Source: Irineochytrium annulatum (lineage: Eukaryota; Chytridiomycota; Chytridiomycetes; Chytridiales; Chytridiaceae). Taken from it: a DNA stretch of 33,277 nucleotides. Of this stretch, positions 1-12,200 are shown in pieces. The stretch lies in assembly GCA_027600665.1 (NCBI GenBank), contig JADGJL010000127.1:5610-38886 (forward strand), given 5' to 3'. Position 1 is the stretch's first letter, and every line of letters begins with the position of its first letter. The position numbers were made by a program, and so were the translations under genes. Below the pieces are notes generated by a model that worked only from the letters and a program-made list of their open reading frames with translations, did not search any database and was not told the DNA's origin.

Positions 1-142
1 CCCCCCCCCCCCCCCCCCCCCCCCCCTTTTTTTTTCCACCCCCACCCCGCATAAGTTTTGGTTTATTTTCTGGTGGGGTGGGTTTTTTTTTTAATTTTCC
101 GGGTTAAATCCCCGTTTTTTTTTTTTTTTTTTTCTGCTGTAG
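1..142 (+). other. Low-complexity window edge and 3' end of an NRPS intron
   Basis: The first 26 bases are all C, followed by T runs and G/T-rich blocks, then a long T tract (about 115-133) and ctgctgtag. The T tract and AG at 141-142 fit a 3' splice site, and the exon starting at 143 opens with V-V, as C-domain exons do after the conserved FQ|V intron elsewhere in this window. The extreme homopolymers suggest an unreliable contig end, so the intron's start and the upstream coding sequence cannot be seen. Confidence 0.6.
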
Positions 143-3100
143 GTTGTCGTGAAGTCGATCGATCCGGTTCAGCAGATTGATGAGGCTGCCGAGCAGACGT
201 TTTTTGATGAGCCATTCAACTTCGATAACGAGTGCCTGTGCCGCATGGCGGCAGTGATGCCTAACTCCTCCGCCTACGCTTCGCGCATCCACCTCAGGAT
301 TCATCACGGTACTCCTTCATCATTTACCTTTCTTTATTGACACGTCCGTAATTGAATGCAAACGCAGCTCTTTATGATGGCCAATCCCTTGAGATCCTCG
401 CCGCCGACTTCGTCAAGGCGCTATCCGGCGCGGCCCTGGAGGGAGGCCCGAGCTTCAAGGGTTTTGTGTCGGAGATTTTAAGGCGGTCTGAATCCGAATC
501 GCGGGTTTACTGGACCCGAACACTGGAAGGCATCGGGCATGCTGAGGCGTTGTCTTTCCCCGCGGCCCTGGAGGAGAACGGGGCGGAGTCGATCTCCAAG
601 CAATCATTCAGGGTCGCGACGGCCTCGCTTGACTGGGACCGTTCAGTACTGGAGAGCCTAGGCCGGATGGCGGAGAGTAACAGAGTCACCCTAGCGTCTG
701 TCTTGCGGGGCGTTTGGGCCATCCTATTGAGATACTACTCCAGGAAGGACGACATCGTTTTCGGAGACACGCACTCGGGGAGGAACGTGGCCGTTGAGGG
801 CATCGATCGGTGAGGCACTAGTTTTGCTTTTCTTTTTTATTGCTCTCCTTTCATGCGTAAGTTCCTGACACTCAACATTTGCTCCGTTGTTATTAAGGAT
901 GATCGGGGCCCTTTTAAACACTATTCCATGCCGGATCGACCTCAAAGGATCAATGTCCTTCCAAGAACTCATTCAGAAATGTCACGAGGCGTACTTCGGC
1001 TCGCTCCCATACGACCACGTTGGCCCGGCTGACATCAAGCGATGGTGCAAGCTTGCGGGCGACTGCAAGCTCTTTAACTCCATCTTTATCTTCCAAGGCT
1101 ACGAGAAGGAGGAGTCGAAGGCGCTCGATTCGCACGTCGTCTTAAAGGATCTTGGGGTAAAGGAGGAATTTCTGAATGAATGGATCATCGAGTTCACCGC
1201 CAAGGAGGACGGCCTCTCGACCGTCATGACCTACGACGCCAACGCAATCCCAGCCGACGTCGCGCACCGAATGGTGGCGAAACTTGACGACATTGTCCGG
1301 AGGCTGGCGTCCGCCGCTTCCGCGAGCTCGCCCGAGACTGTGACGGTGCGTGAGCTCTCCGCACTCTCTCCACTCGACCTCGCGGCCGTCTCCCAGCTCG
1401 GGTTGTCGCCGTCAAATAAGGCAACCCCCAATTGCGAACTCTTTCACACCCGATTCGAGCGACTCGCCGCTGAGCATCCTGACACACCGGCCGTCGTCGA
1501 CCCGACTACTGGCACGACGATGACGTACGGTGACATGAACCGGAGGTCCAACGCGATTGCCCACGCGCTTGCCGGTGACCTCGGGGTCGGGCGAGGCGAC
1601 AACGTCGGCCTCGTCGTGAACCGGTCGATTGAGTTTATTGTGGGCCTCCTCGCCATCGTCAAGGCCGGCGCCGCCTACGTCGTCCTGAACGCGTCCTTCC
1701 CGACCGAGCGGCTCGCGACCATGGCGCGTGAGGCGTCCTGCGGCGTCTTCCTCCACGCGGACAACACCGCAGACGCCCTCGCTGCCCTTATGACGGCGAC
1801 TAGCGGGGACGGAGGCGGCGCCCCCTTGGGCCTCCGCAACGTGAACGTCTCCGATTACGTCTCGGGGCCGATCGAGTCAGAGGTAGACCTAGCGCGCGGG
1901 CCCGCGGTCTCGAATGAGGACACCGACACGGCCTTCATTGTTTTTACGTCCGGATCGACGGGGAAACCCAAGGGCGTCATGGTCCCGCACCGTGGCATGA
2001 CGCGGTACCTAGACGAGCCCCTCTTTACGGACCACGTGACGCCGGGGGACCGGTTTGCACAGCTGATGTCGATCGGCTTCGACGCGGCCCAAACCGAGAT
2101 CTATGTCACGCTCTCGTCCGGGTCGACATTGTACCTCGTCGGTCCCGATCCGCTCGCGACGTTTGCGCTCGTCAACGTGCTTCAGATCACGCCGACAGGC
2201 CTGGCCGCGATTGACCCTGATGATTACCCGGACCTCCGTGTCGTCTACGTTGGTGGGGAGCAGCTGCCCCGGTCTCTGGCTGATCGTTGGGGGCCAAAGG
2301 TCGTACTCTTGAATCTGTATGGTCCGACAGAGGTCTCTGACAACGCGCTCGGATGCCGGATTTTTGGCGGCAGTGAAGTAACTGTTGGAAGACCCTTTGT
2401 CAACTCGGAGGTCTACGTCATGGACACGGAGCAGGAACTCGTTCCGCCTGGTGTCATTGGCGAAGTCGTCGTTGGAGGACTCTGCATTTCGAATGGGTAC
2501 ATCAACTCGCCTGAGGGGAACGCTACCAAGTTCATCCAAGACCAATTTAGGAGCAAAGGCAGCAGGATGTACAGGACCGGGGACTTGGTAACCTTCTATT
2601 AGCCCTGTGGGCTTTTGGTTTCGGAAGTTTTCTGCTAACAACAGAGATTTTAGGGTCGATGGCTTCCTAATGGTCACATGCAAATGATCGGCAGGAGCGA
2701 CAATCAGGTGAAGCTGCGAGGATATAGAATAGAGCTTGACGAGATCGCGAACGTCATCTGCTCTCACCCACTGATCAAACTTGCGGCGGCCGTTGTTAAA
2801 GGCAACGTACTTATCGCCTATGTTTCGCCAAACGACGTCGCTAAAGAAGAGCTTCGCGCGACGGTGGCCAAGCGCTTGCCCCACTACATGATACCGTCTA
2901 AGTTCGTCGGGATGGAGGAAATGCCAATGAACTCAAACGGCAAGATCGACCGAGCCCTCTTAAACAGTTTGCCGTTGCCCGAACTGGACGACTCTGATGT
3001 GAATCTGGGGGACGCAGAAGAGCGGCTTGCGGGGATCTGGAGGACTCTGCTAAAGACAGCGAGTCCTATCGGCCGCAACACTTCCTTTTTCGAGCTCGGC

Positions 3101-3230
3101 GGGGACTCGATGACGCTGATCCGGATGACGGTCGCAGCCACAGAGGCGGGCTTCGCCTTTACCGCCGCGACCGTGTTCAAGACGCCGTTTCTGGCGGCCC
3201 TGGCAGCGATCGTTGCCGACCCAAGTAGCC
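143..3230 (+). other. NRPS module 1: C(partial)-A-T, no E
   Basis: The C domain enters just before its active-site motif, read across the 309-367 intron as HHALYDG. The A domain runs from about 1430 to 2960, with the A3 P-loop FTSGSTGKPKG near 1940-1975, YGPTE near 2320, TGDL at the 2588-2653 intron, and NGKIDR near 2940. The T domain has LGGDS with the carrier Ser at 3107-3109. Binding-pocket residues aligned by eye to GrsA PheA positions give D-A-T-Q-Y-G-L-D-N, almost the same as module 4. No E domain follows, so an L residue is expected. A C domain at the window edge means a donor module lies further upstream. GC content looks higher here than in modules 2-5 (by eye). Confidence 0.85.
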
Positions 3231-6200
3231 GGCCTCAACAGACCGCCGTGATGGATTATGACGGACCGCTTGCCTCCCCTGAGACCTTGGATATGCTGGC
3301 AGCCGGCTGTTACTCGGCCTATGGAATCGACCCCGATGCTGTCGTAGACGTATATCCGACCACGCCGCTTCAAACTGGGATGCTAACTGAGTCCTTCCGC
3401 GACCCTTCTCGCTATGTGGTATGCCAAGTTTGGGAGATGGAGGGTTTGAGCATTGTGGAAGACAACGTGAGGCGGGCCTGGGGAAAGTTTATCAACTCAC
3501 ACGCTGTTCTTCGGACCCGGTTCGTTAACTCGTCCGAGGGGATCTACCAAGTAGGATTCTGCTCCCATATATACTGGTCATTAATCTCAACCTGGTGATT
3601 TTAGGTTGTTATGCATAATTGCGTGGACTCTTCCCTTGAGTATATAAGTTCGGTAGCGGAGTCCATTGACGCCGTGCAGACTTCGCTCGTGGAGCGCAAT
3701 TTGGCGATGGGTTTTAAGCTGGAGTCTGAATTCCTTAGGCGTTTGACTGTCGTGAACATACAAGGAACAAAGAGATGCCGCGTTATTTTATCTCTTCATC
3801 ACGGTAAATCTACTGTTCTCGTTGCACGTTAGCCTCGTTTTAATATCGATTGTTTGTAGCCATCTACGATGGCCACTCCTACAATATCTTGGCTGAAGAC
3901 TTCATCAAATCGCTGCTCGGACAACCTCTCTCGCACAGTCCCAACTATCGTAGCTTTGTGATGCACGTTAACTCTCGGTCGGAGATGGAGGTTAGGAAAT
4001 ATTGGGAAGCTCAACTGGAAGGACTGTCTGCAGCTGAGCCTTTGAGCCTGCCGGTTGATCGCGGTACAAAGGCCGAAATTAGAGTTAAGACGTGTCAATT
4101 GAATCCGGCAGTGTTGTCTTCCGTTCGGATGTTGAGCAAAACTTACAAGACCACAATTGTTTCCGTTATGCGTGCTGTTTGGGCCCTCACTATTCGATAT
4201 TATACGAGGAATGACGATATTGTCTTTGGAGACGTTCGATCTTGCAGGGATGCGCCCATTCGAGGCGTTGAAAGTATGGTTGGCCTATTACTCAACACTC
4301 TTCCATTCCGCTTGCAAATTAAGGAAGACATGACGTTTGCTCAAGTTGTCAGCCGCGCGCATGAAACTTACGCCTCTTCGCTTCCGTTTGATCACATCGG
4401 CCTCGGCGACGCCAAGCGCTACGCCAAGATTCGGAAAGACGCGGCGCTTTTCGACTCGATTTTTCTCTTCCAGACGAGTGACGACCGCAACCTGATCGAG
4501 TCCTCCGAGCTCTCCGTTGTCGACTTGGGCCTCAATGGGTCCGGCTGGGACCAGTGGGGCGTTGAGTTTAGCACCTCGGCTGCCGGATTGAAGGCCGCAA
4601 TTTCTTACGACCAAGCCATGATTCCGGAGTCTGCAATACAAAGTATGTTTGCGAAAATGCAAGAAGTCGTCATGCGAGCAGCCGGGAATCAGCGGGAGCT
4701 ACTTGTAGGCGATCTCGATTCACTGTTGCCCGATCATTCAAGCGTTGTCCTCTCTTCCGGCACGTCTTCGCACACTCAGTCGCCGGAGTATGAGCTCTTT
4801 CATACCCGATTTGAAGAGATCGCCGCGGAAGTTCCTCACCACATCGCAGTCGTTATGGGAAACCAAAGCATCTCCTATGGGGAACTCGACACTCGTGCCA
4901 ATGCCCTCGCCAACCGTCTTCGCTTTATGGGCGTCGTGAGAGGCTGTAATGTTGGCGCGCTAATGTACAGATCAATTGATATGGTGATCGCTATCTTCGC
5001 AATACTCAAAACTGGCGCCGCATATGTTATTCTGGATCCTAAATTTCCCTCGGAGCGCCTCGCCACGATGGCATTGGAGTCTAAATGCTCGGTGTTGCTT
5101 CATAGTGAGAACACAAAGGAACAACTTTGTCAAGTCTATCAACAACTTCAGTCTTCTGGCACGTGCAGTATGCTTTCAATTAGCGACTTCCTCTCCGATG
5201 CAACCGATCACGTCACTACCAAGCTCCCAGATGCTGTAAACGGCAGGGATAACGCTTTTATTGTCTTCACATCTGGTTCCACTGGGAAGCCGAAGGGTGT
5301 TGCAGTTCACCACCAGGGTATGACGCGATTCCTGAATGAGCCTCTTGTGACTGATAACATTGCACCTGGCTCAAATGTGGCTCAATTCATGTCAATCGGG
5401 TTCGATGCAGCTCAATACGAGCTCTTCGTCGCTTTGTCTTTGAAATGCACTCTACACTTATGCGAATCGGATCCTCTCAAGACTCTTCTTAACGTTGATG
5501 TGGTTCACATTACTCCGACCGGCCTTAGCGCACTCGACGTTGTCGCCTACAACAATTTGAAAGTTATTGTGGTTGGTGGCGAACCTATCCAACGGGCTCT
5601 TGCTGATAAGTGGTCCTCGAGAGTCAAACTTATTAACGTGTACGGCCCAACTGAGACTGCTCTCATCCAACTCGGCGGTCGCATCTTCCCCTCCTGCGAG
5701 ATCTCTGCCGGCTCCACCCTTGCGAACTCTTTAATCTATGTGGTCGATGAGAAGTTGCACCTAGTCCCGCCTGGTGTCATTGGCGAAGTCGCGATCGGGG
5801 GTTTATGTGTTACCAACGGCTACATTAACAATCCCGAGGGCAACGCTACTAAGTTCTTAAAGAATCCTTTCATCTCTGAAGAAGGTTTAATATACTTAAC
5901 CGGCGACCTGGTAAGCGATTGCATAACATTGGAAGACTGTGTTAATGGTGCAATTGTAGGGTCGATGGCTTCCCAACGGTACAATGCAGATTATTGGCCG
6001 AAAGGACACCCAAGTGAAGCTGCGCGGGTATAGGCTTGAGCTCGATGAAGTTGCAAATGTGCTCTGCAGCCACCAAAGCGTTCAGTTGGCTTCTGCCGTC
6101 GTTAAAAACAACATTCTGGTGGCCTACGTCTCCCCAAGTGGAATCAATGAGGATGAGCTTAGAGATTTTGTCGCGGAGCACCTTCCTCATTACATGATTC

Positions 6201-9200
6201 CATCAAAGTTCGTGGGAATGGACAAGCTCCCTCTAAGCACCAACGGCAAGATTGATCGGAAGGTGCTTGCCGCTTTTGAGCTTCCGGAGACGAGCGACTC
6301 TGGTGCAACGCTGAGCGAAGCCGAGCTGAAGCTTGCGCAGATCTGGAAATCAGTTTTGAAGACGTCCTCTCACATCAACAAAGGTACCTCTTTCTTTGAA
6401 ATGGGTGGGGATTCGATTTCGGCCATTCGTCTTGTCGCTGCCGCGAAGCAGGCTGGAATGTCGATCACAACGGCCCAGGTTATGAAAAACGTCACTTTGT
6501 CCGGAATGTGTTCCGTCATGCAAGTGAAGACAACGAACAGTGTCTCGACGAGCGGCGCGATCGTCACAGGTCGTGTCCCACTCACGCCTGTGCAAATACT
6601 GTTTTTCAATCATGAGAGGACTAATTTAAATCACTACAACCAGTCATATCTTTTGAAGATTCGACAAAGGATCGAACTATCTGAGTTAAAGGTAGCGTTT
6701 TGTTGGATCCTTTTTGTTTTTCCTTTTTTGGCGAGCAACTCTTTGCTAACCCTTCGTATTCGTGCAGGGCGCAATAACCAAGCTCGTTTCTCACCACGAC
6801 ATGCTGCGATGTTTTTACACACGACAACGAAGTGGACAATGGGTGCAGGAGATCGGATTACCGGATGCCTCCAAAATTTCCGTGGAACACGAGGAAGTGT
6901 CGAATCTAAGTGAGCTAGAACTGTTGATTCACGAAAGGCAGCAATCCTTGTCTCTCACTGGCGGGAACGTTTTCCGTATTTTACTTATTGCTATGCCCGA
7001 CAGATCACAGAGATTGTTCTTCACCATACATCACCTAGTCGTCGATTTAGTTTCCTGGCGGATCATTCTATCAGACTTGGAGACTTTGCTTACTGGTGGC
7101 CAACTTTCCTCAAAGACGACATCGTTCCAGAAATGGTCAACGGAAATAGCAGCAAGCGCTGTGGAATGGGACCCCGCGCGCTGGGAGTCCTATATGGGCT
7201 CGCCAGAACCACTAATGATTTCGACTTTGAACTGCGGCCGCTTCAACGTTAAAGAAACGTTGGATGTCGAATTGTCTGCCAAGCTTGATGCTGCCAACGC
7301 AGTACATAGAACGAACGTTCAGGATCTAATCCTCACCGCCCTTGTTCTTTCTATGGCTGACGTGCACAAGGGCGATGATCCCGTGCAACTTTGCCTCGAA
7401 ATAGAAGGTCACGGTCGTGAACCGTGGAGGGGTGATCTGGACGTTTCTTCAACGGTCGGGTGGTTTACTTCCGTCTACCCGCTTCTTCTGGAGGCGAGCA
7501 AGACGTCATCTATCGGCGAGGTCATTCGGCAGGTCAAAGAAAAGCTTCGTGCTGTGCCAGATAAAGGCCTCTCGTACGGAATTCTTCGATACTTGGCGCC
7601 CTTCCAAAATCCAACCAAAACACACGGCGGGCACCGGATTGCTTTCAACTATCTTGGACGATTCCAATCCCTTGAGGGCGAGGATTCTTTCTTCAGTCCT
7701 GATGACGTCGTGGAGGAAATGCTGGATGCTAGTCCCGATGACGCGGACTTCCACCCGATCAGCATTAACTGCATGCATGCAGGAAAGTCCCTTGTTCTTG
7801 AGCTCACGGTTACTCATGGAGCTCTCTCGGAGGCGCGGGCTCGAATTTGGTCTCAGTCATGGAGTGAATGGATGAACAAGGTTATCAGCTATTGCCTTGA
7901 TTCGAACACCATCGCTTTTCACACTCTATCTGATTTCCCTCTTATGTCTTCCGCCGAGGGGATTATTGAAGCAGAGAAAGCACTCTCCGCGCAGTTTGCC
8001 ATATCAGCAAGAAGCATCGAAGATATGTACCCGGTTACATCGCTACAATTTGGACTTCTTTCCGCTATGCTCCAGGATCCTTCTGAATACACCGTCGTAA
8101 ACGTTATCGATGTATCAGGCGACATAACAATATCAAGACTGCAGGCAGCGTGGAAAGCCGTCGCACAGAGTCACTCAGTACTGAGAAACGTCTTCGTATC
8201 GACTGCGCGCGTGGGAATAGTACAAGCAGTTTTGCGGGATGATCGTAGCCTTTGGACCATTTTGGACTCAGCTTGGCCAGCGTCCGAAACAACTCTAAAA
8301 ACGATGACTACCGAATTTATGAGAGCCGAACGATCGCGTGGGTTCACGCTTCTTGATTTATCATTCAACCGGTTTACCGTAAGGCCCATTGATGGTTAGT
8401 TCATAAGGCACCGTTTGCTTCTGCCACAACTTATTAAACGTCTTTAAATTTGCAGACGGCAGATTAAGGATATTTTGGACTTGCCACCATTCTATTATCG
8501 ACGGCTGGTCCGTGCAAATTGTTTTGCAGGATTGGAAGATGGCGTGCTCGGGAAGAAGCTTAGTTGCTGGTAGTTTCCGCAATCATGTGGAATGGCTCTT
8601 GGGTCAACCTCAGCATGCGAGCGAGGATTTCTGGAAATCGTTATTTAAAACCACTTCAGGGTTTAGGCGGCTAGAGCTTCCAACTCCCCATTCACATTCC
8701 GACATTCTTTCGCACGAAGATTTAACTCGGACGGTGTTGCTCCCATCCCTCCGTACGACATGTCAATCGCTTCAAATTACGGTCAGCACTCTGGTGCGAT
8801 CCGCTTGGGCGCTGACGTTAATGCAATACACTGGAAGAGAGGATGTTCTGTTTGGCTGCGTCGTGTCTGGTCGTGATCAAGCGCTGGAAGGGTTGGAACG
8901 GTACGTTTATTTACTTGTTCAAAGATTAAACGCTTTAAAAATAGGACCGTAGGCATGCTGATCAACACAGTCCCCGTCCCCCTTCGTACCTCGAACTCCA
9001 CAACTGTGGCTGATTTCCTCAAATACGTTCAATCTGTTTCTACCGATATTATGGAGCATTCCCATGCAAGTCTTGTAGACATTCAGAAGTGGACCAAGAC
9101 ACAAAACCTCCTCGAATCTTTACTTGTCTTCCAAAATTATCCGGGGAGCTTCAGTTCGAAATCGCTGCCATACACTATAGAGGAAGTTGATCACCTGGAA

Positions 9201-12200
9201 CGTACTGACTTGCCTATTACAATAAACGCGGAGCAGACTGGCAAGACGGTGATACTTCGGCTCACATACACCACTCGATATTTTTTTAAGGACAATATGG
9301 AGGAATTACTGAAGTCATTTGGAACGTTTTTATCTACATTGAGCGAGAACTCTTCTCAGGCCACTATCGAAGATATTAAACACCTGCCAATGTCTATCCG
9401 CTCAAGACTGCACCATTTGGGAACCCCTGCCGATAGGTCGTTGCCAACGTACCCCTTGTTTCAACAAGCGTTTGAGGAACTTGCATTGGAATGTCCGAAT
9501 ACTATTGCTGTCGTGCATAATACCGACATGTGTACTTACAGCAGTCTTAATGCAAGAGCAAACGCTGTCGCACATAAACTTGCTGGCATGGGAGTTACCA
9601 GAGGTCACAATGTAGGCCTGATTGTCAAACGGTCGATAGAAATGCTAGTCGGGATTTTCGGCGTCTTAAAAGCAGGAGCTGCGTACGTTATTTTAGATGC
9701 TGGATTCCCCCTGGAGAGGCTGAGGACAATGGCTGAAGAGGCATCGTGTAACGTCGTTCTTCACATGGACGGAACAAATGACGTTCTAGCCAACTTAGAC
9801 CTGCAAATTCCGCCAGATTCTTTCTCGCTCTCCGACTTTGTCGGCTCAAAGTTCGCCCCCTCGGAACACAATGTCTCCAAACTAAACATTCAGACGACTG
9901 GAGCCGACACCGCCTTCATTGTTTTCACCTCAGGGTCGACCGGAAAACCGAAGGGGGTGATGGTTCCGCATTACGGCATGACTCGATTTGCAAACGAGCC
10001 AATAGTTACAGAAAACATTCATGCTGGCGACAAAGTGGCACACTTTTTATCGATCGGTTTTGATGCTGCTCAATGGGATACCTATGTGGCTTTGTCTCGT
10101 GGAGCCACGCTGTACCTTCGCGGAGAAGATGCACTGTCTATTATGAAGCAGGTGGATGTTGTTCAAATTACGCCGTCTGGTCTTGCCGCGCTGGATCCCG
10201 GTGCCGTCGGCAACCTCCGTGTCGTCTACGTTGGTGGCGAGCCTCTTCCCCAAAAGCTAGCAGACGAATGGTGCGAGAAGGTTAAACTCTACAATATCTG
10301 CGGCCCGACTGAGGTTTCCGATATCGTCCTCGGCGGGCAGATGATGAAAAATGAACCCGTCAACATCGGTGGTCCGCTGGCGAACTCTTTGATTTATATC
10401 GTGGACGAGCAAATGAATCTCGTGCCTCCCGGAGTGATTGGCGAAATTGTAGTTGGCGGCCTTACGGTGTCGAATGGATACATCAATTCCGCGGAAGGCA
10501 ACGCCACCAAGTTTGGACCAAACCCCTTCGACGTATCGGCTGGGCGCATTTATTGCACAGGAGACTTGGTTAGTGGTGCTCACCTTTGCAGTGTGGTTTA
10601 TACCATTTTGCTTTCCCTGTCTCTCGCTTCGACGCCGTCTTTGCTGACTTTTCTTTTTTTCTTTCAGGGCCGATGGCTACCCAATGGTATAATGCAAATC
10701 ATCGGACGCAGGGAGAATCAGGTTAAGGATCGCGGGTACAGCATGGAATTGGACGACATTGCCATCACGATCAGTGGACATCCTGGTGTTAGATTGGCCG
10801 CTGTTGTCGTGAAGGACAATGTCTTGATCGCGTACGTGACGCCCAAAGGCATTCCGTCTGCTGAGCTGCGGGATATCGTCTCCGCTCGCATGCCACACTA
10901 TATGGTCCCGGCTTGCTTCGTGGGCATGGACGCGTTGCCCTTGAACGCGAACGGCAAGATCGACCGGGCTCTTTTGAAGACATTCAGTCTGCCGGAGACG
11001 AGCGAAGACGATCTCCAGTTAAGCGAAGTCGAGGAGGCTTTGGCTCAAGTCTGGAGGTCCGTGCTGAAGACGACGGTTCCTATAGGCCAAAATACCTCGT
11101 TCTTCGAGCTTGGCGGTGATTCGATTTCGGCAATCCGACTAATGGCAATGGCAAAGCAAGCCGGGATGGGCATCACAGCCGCCGAGATTATGAAGCATGT
11201 GACGCTTAAATCGATGGCGGCCGCCATTAAAACGATGCCTTCTCCGACCCTGCAGGCTACAACGGACGCTGAACTCGTTCTTGGCCGTGTTCCTTTAACC
11301 CCTATTCAACATATGTTCTTTAAACATCCTTGGAAGGACATCAATCACTACAATCAGGCGTTTCTGCTTAGCGTGAAAAGAAACGTTCAGTTGACGACAC
11401 TTAAGGTAAACTGCTGCACATCCTTTTTCAGGTTAGTTTGTTTTCTAATGTTGACTTGCCATTCCTTTAGAGCGCCATTTTTGACTTAACTCAACATCAT
11501 GATATGCTACGAGCTAAATACACTCGTCAACGCAACGGCGATTGGATTCAAGAAATCGCCTTACTTTCGCCTAGTCAGATTAACGTGAGAGAAGCGAGTT
11601 TAGGGAGCAATGAGGAGTTGCCGGAGGTATTCCGGAAAGCTCACGAATCTCTCAGTCTTACCGCTGGACGCTTATTTGCCGTCGTCTTAATTACGAAGTT
11701 TGATGGGTCACAGAGCCTGTTTTTCACTGTACATCACCTAGTCATTGATTTGGTGTCCTGGCGGATCATATTGGCAGACCTCGAGACTCTGTTGACGGGC
11801 GGGAAGCTTTCGGCGAAATCCACATCATTCAAAGATTGGTCTTCGCTGATGATTGCGAACTCGATAAATTATGATCCGACGACCTGGGAGTCTTACATGT
11901 CGCACACTAAAGGAAGTGGTTGTACAGCATCCGATGTCTTGCCGAGATTTGTTAGTCGAGGTGTTCTGGGCGCTGAAGCCTCAAACAAGCTCGATGCGGC
12001 AAATGTTCCATATGGAACAAACATTCAAGAGCTGGTGCTTGCAGCCCTTGTCCTTTCGATGGCGAATCTGGAGAATGAGAACCGTTTGGTCGAACTCGGC
12101 TTGAATGTGGAGGGCCACGGGCGAGAACCTTGGGATAACGATATCGATGTGTCTGCTACCGTTGGATGGTTTACAACGGTTTACCCGGTCGTTTTTGTCG

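Noticed and set aside
1..133. Poly-C and poly-T blocks as a telomere or regulatory repeat
   Set aside because: There is no repeated telomere-type unit; the runs look like an unreliable contig end merging into a T-rich intron.
2009..2884. Long open frame (291 codons) on the minus strand
   Set aside because: It lies opposite the GC-rich A domain and an intron of module 1 and matches no family I know; it is a shadow of the coding strand's codon bias.
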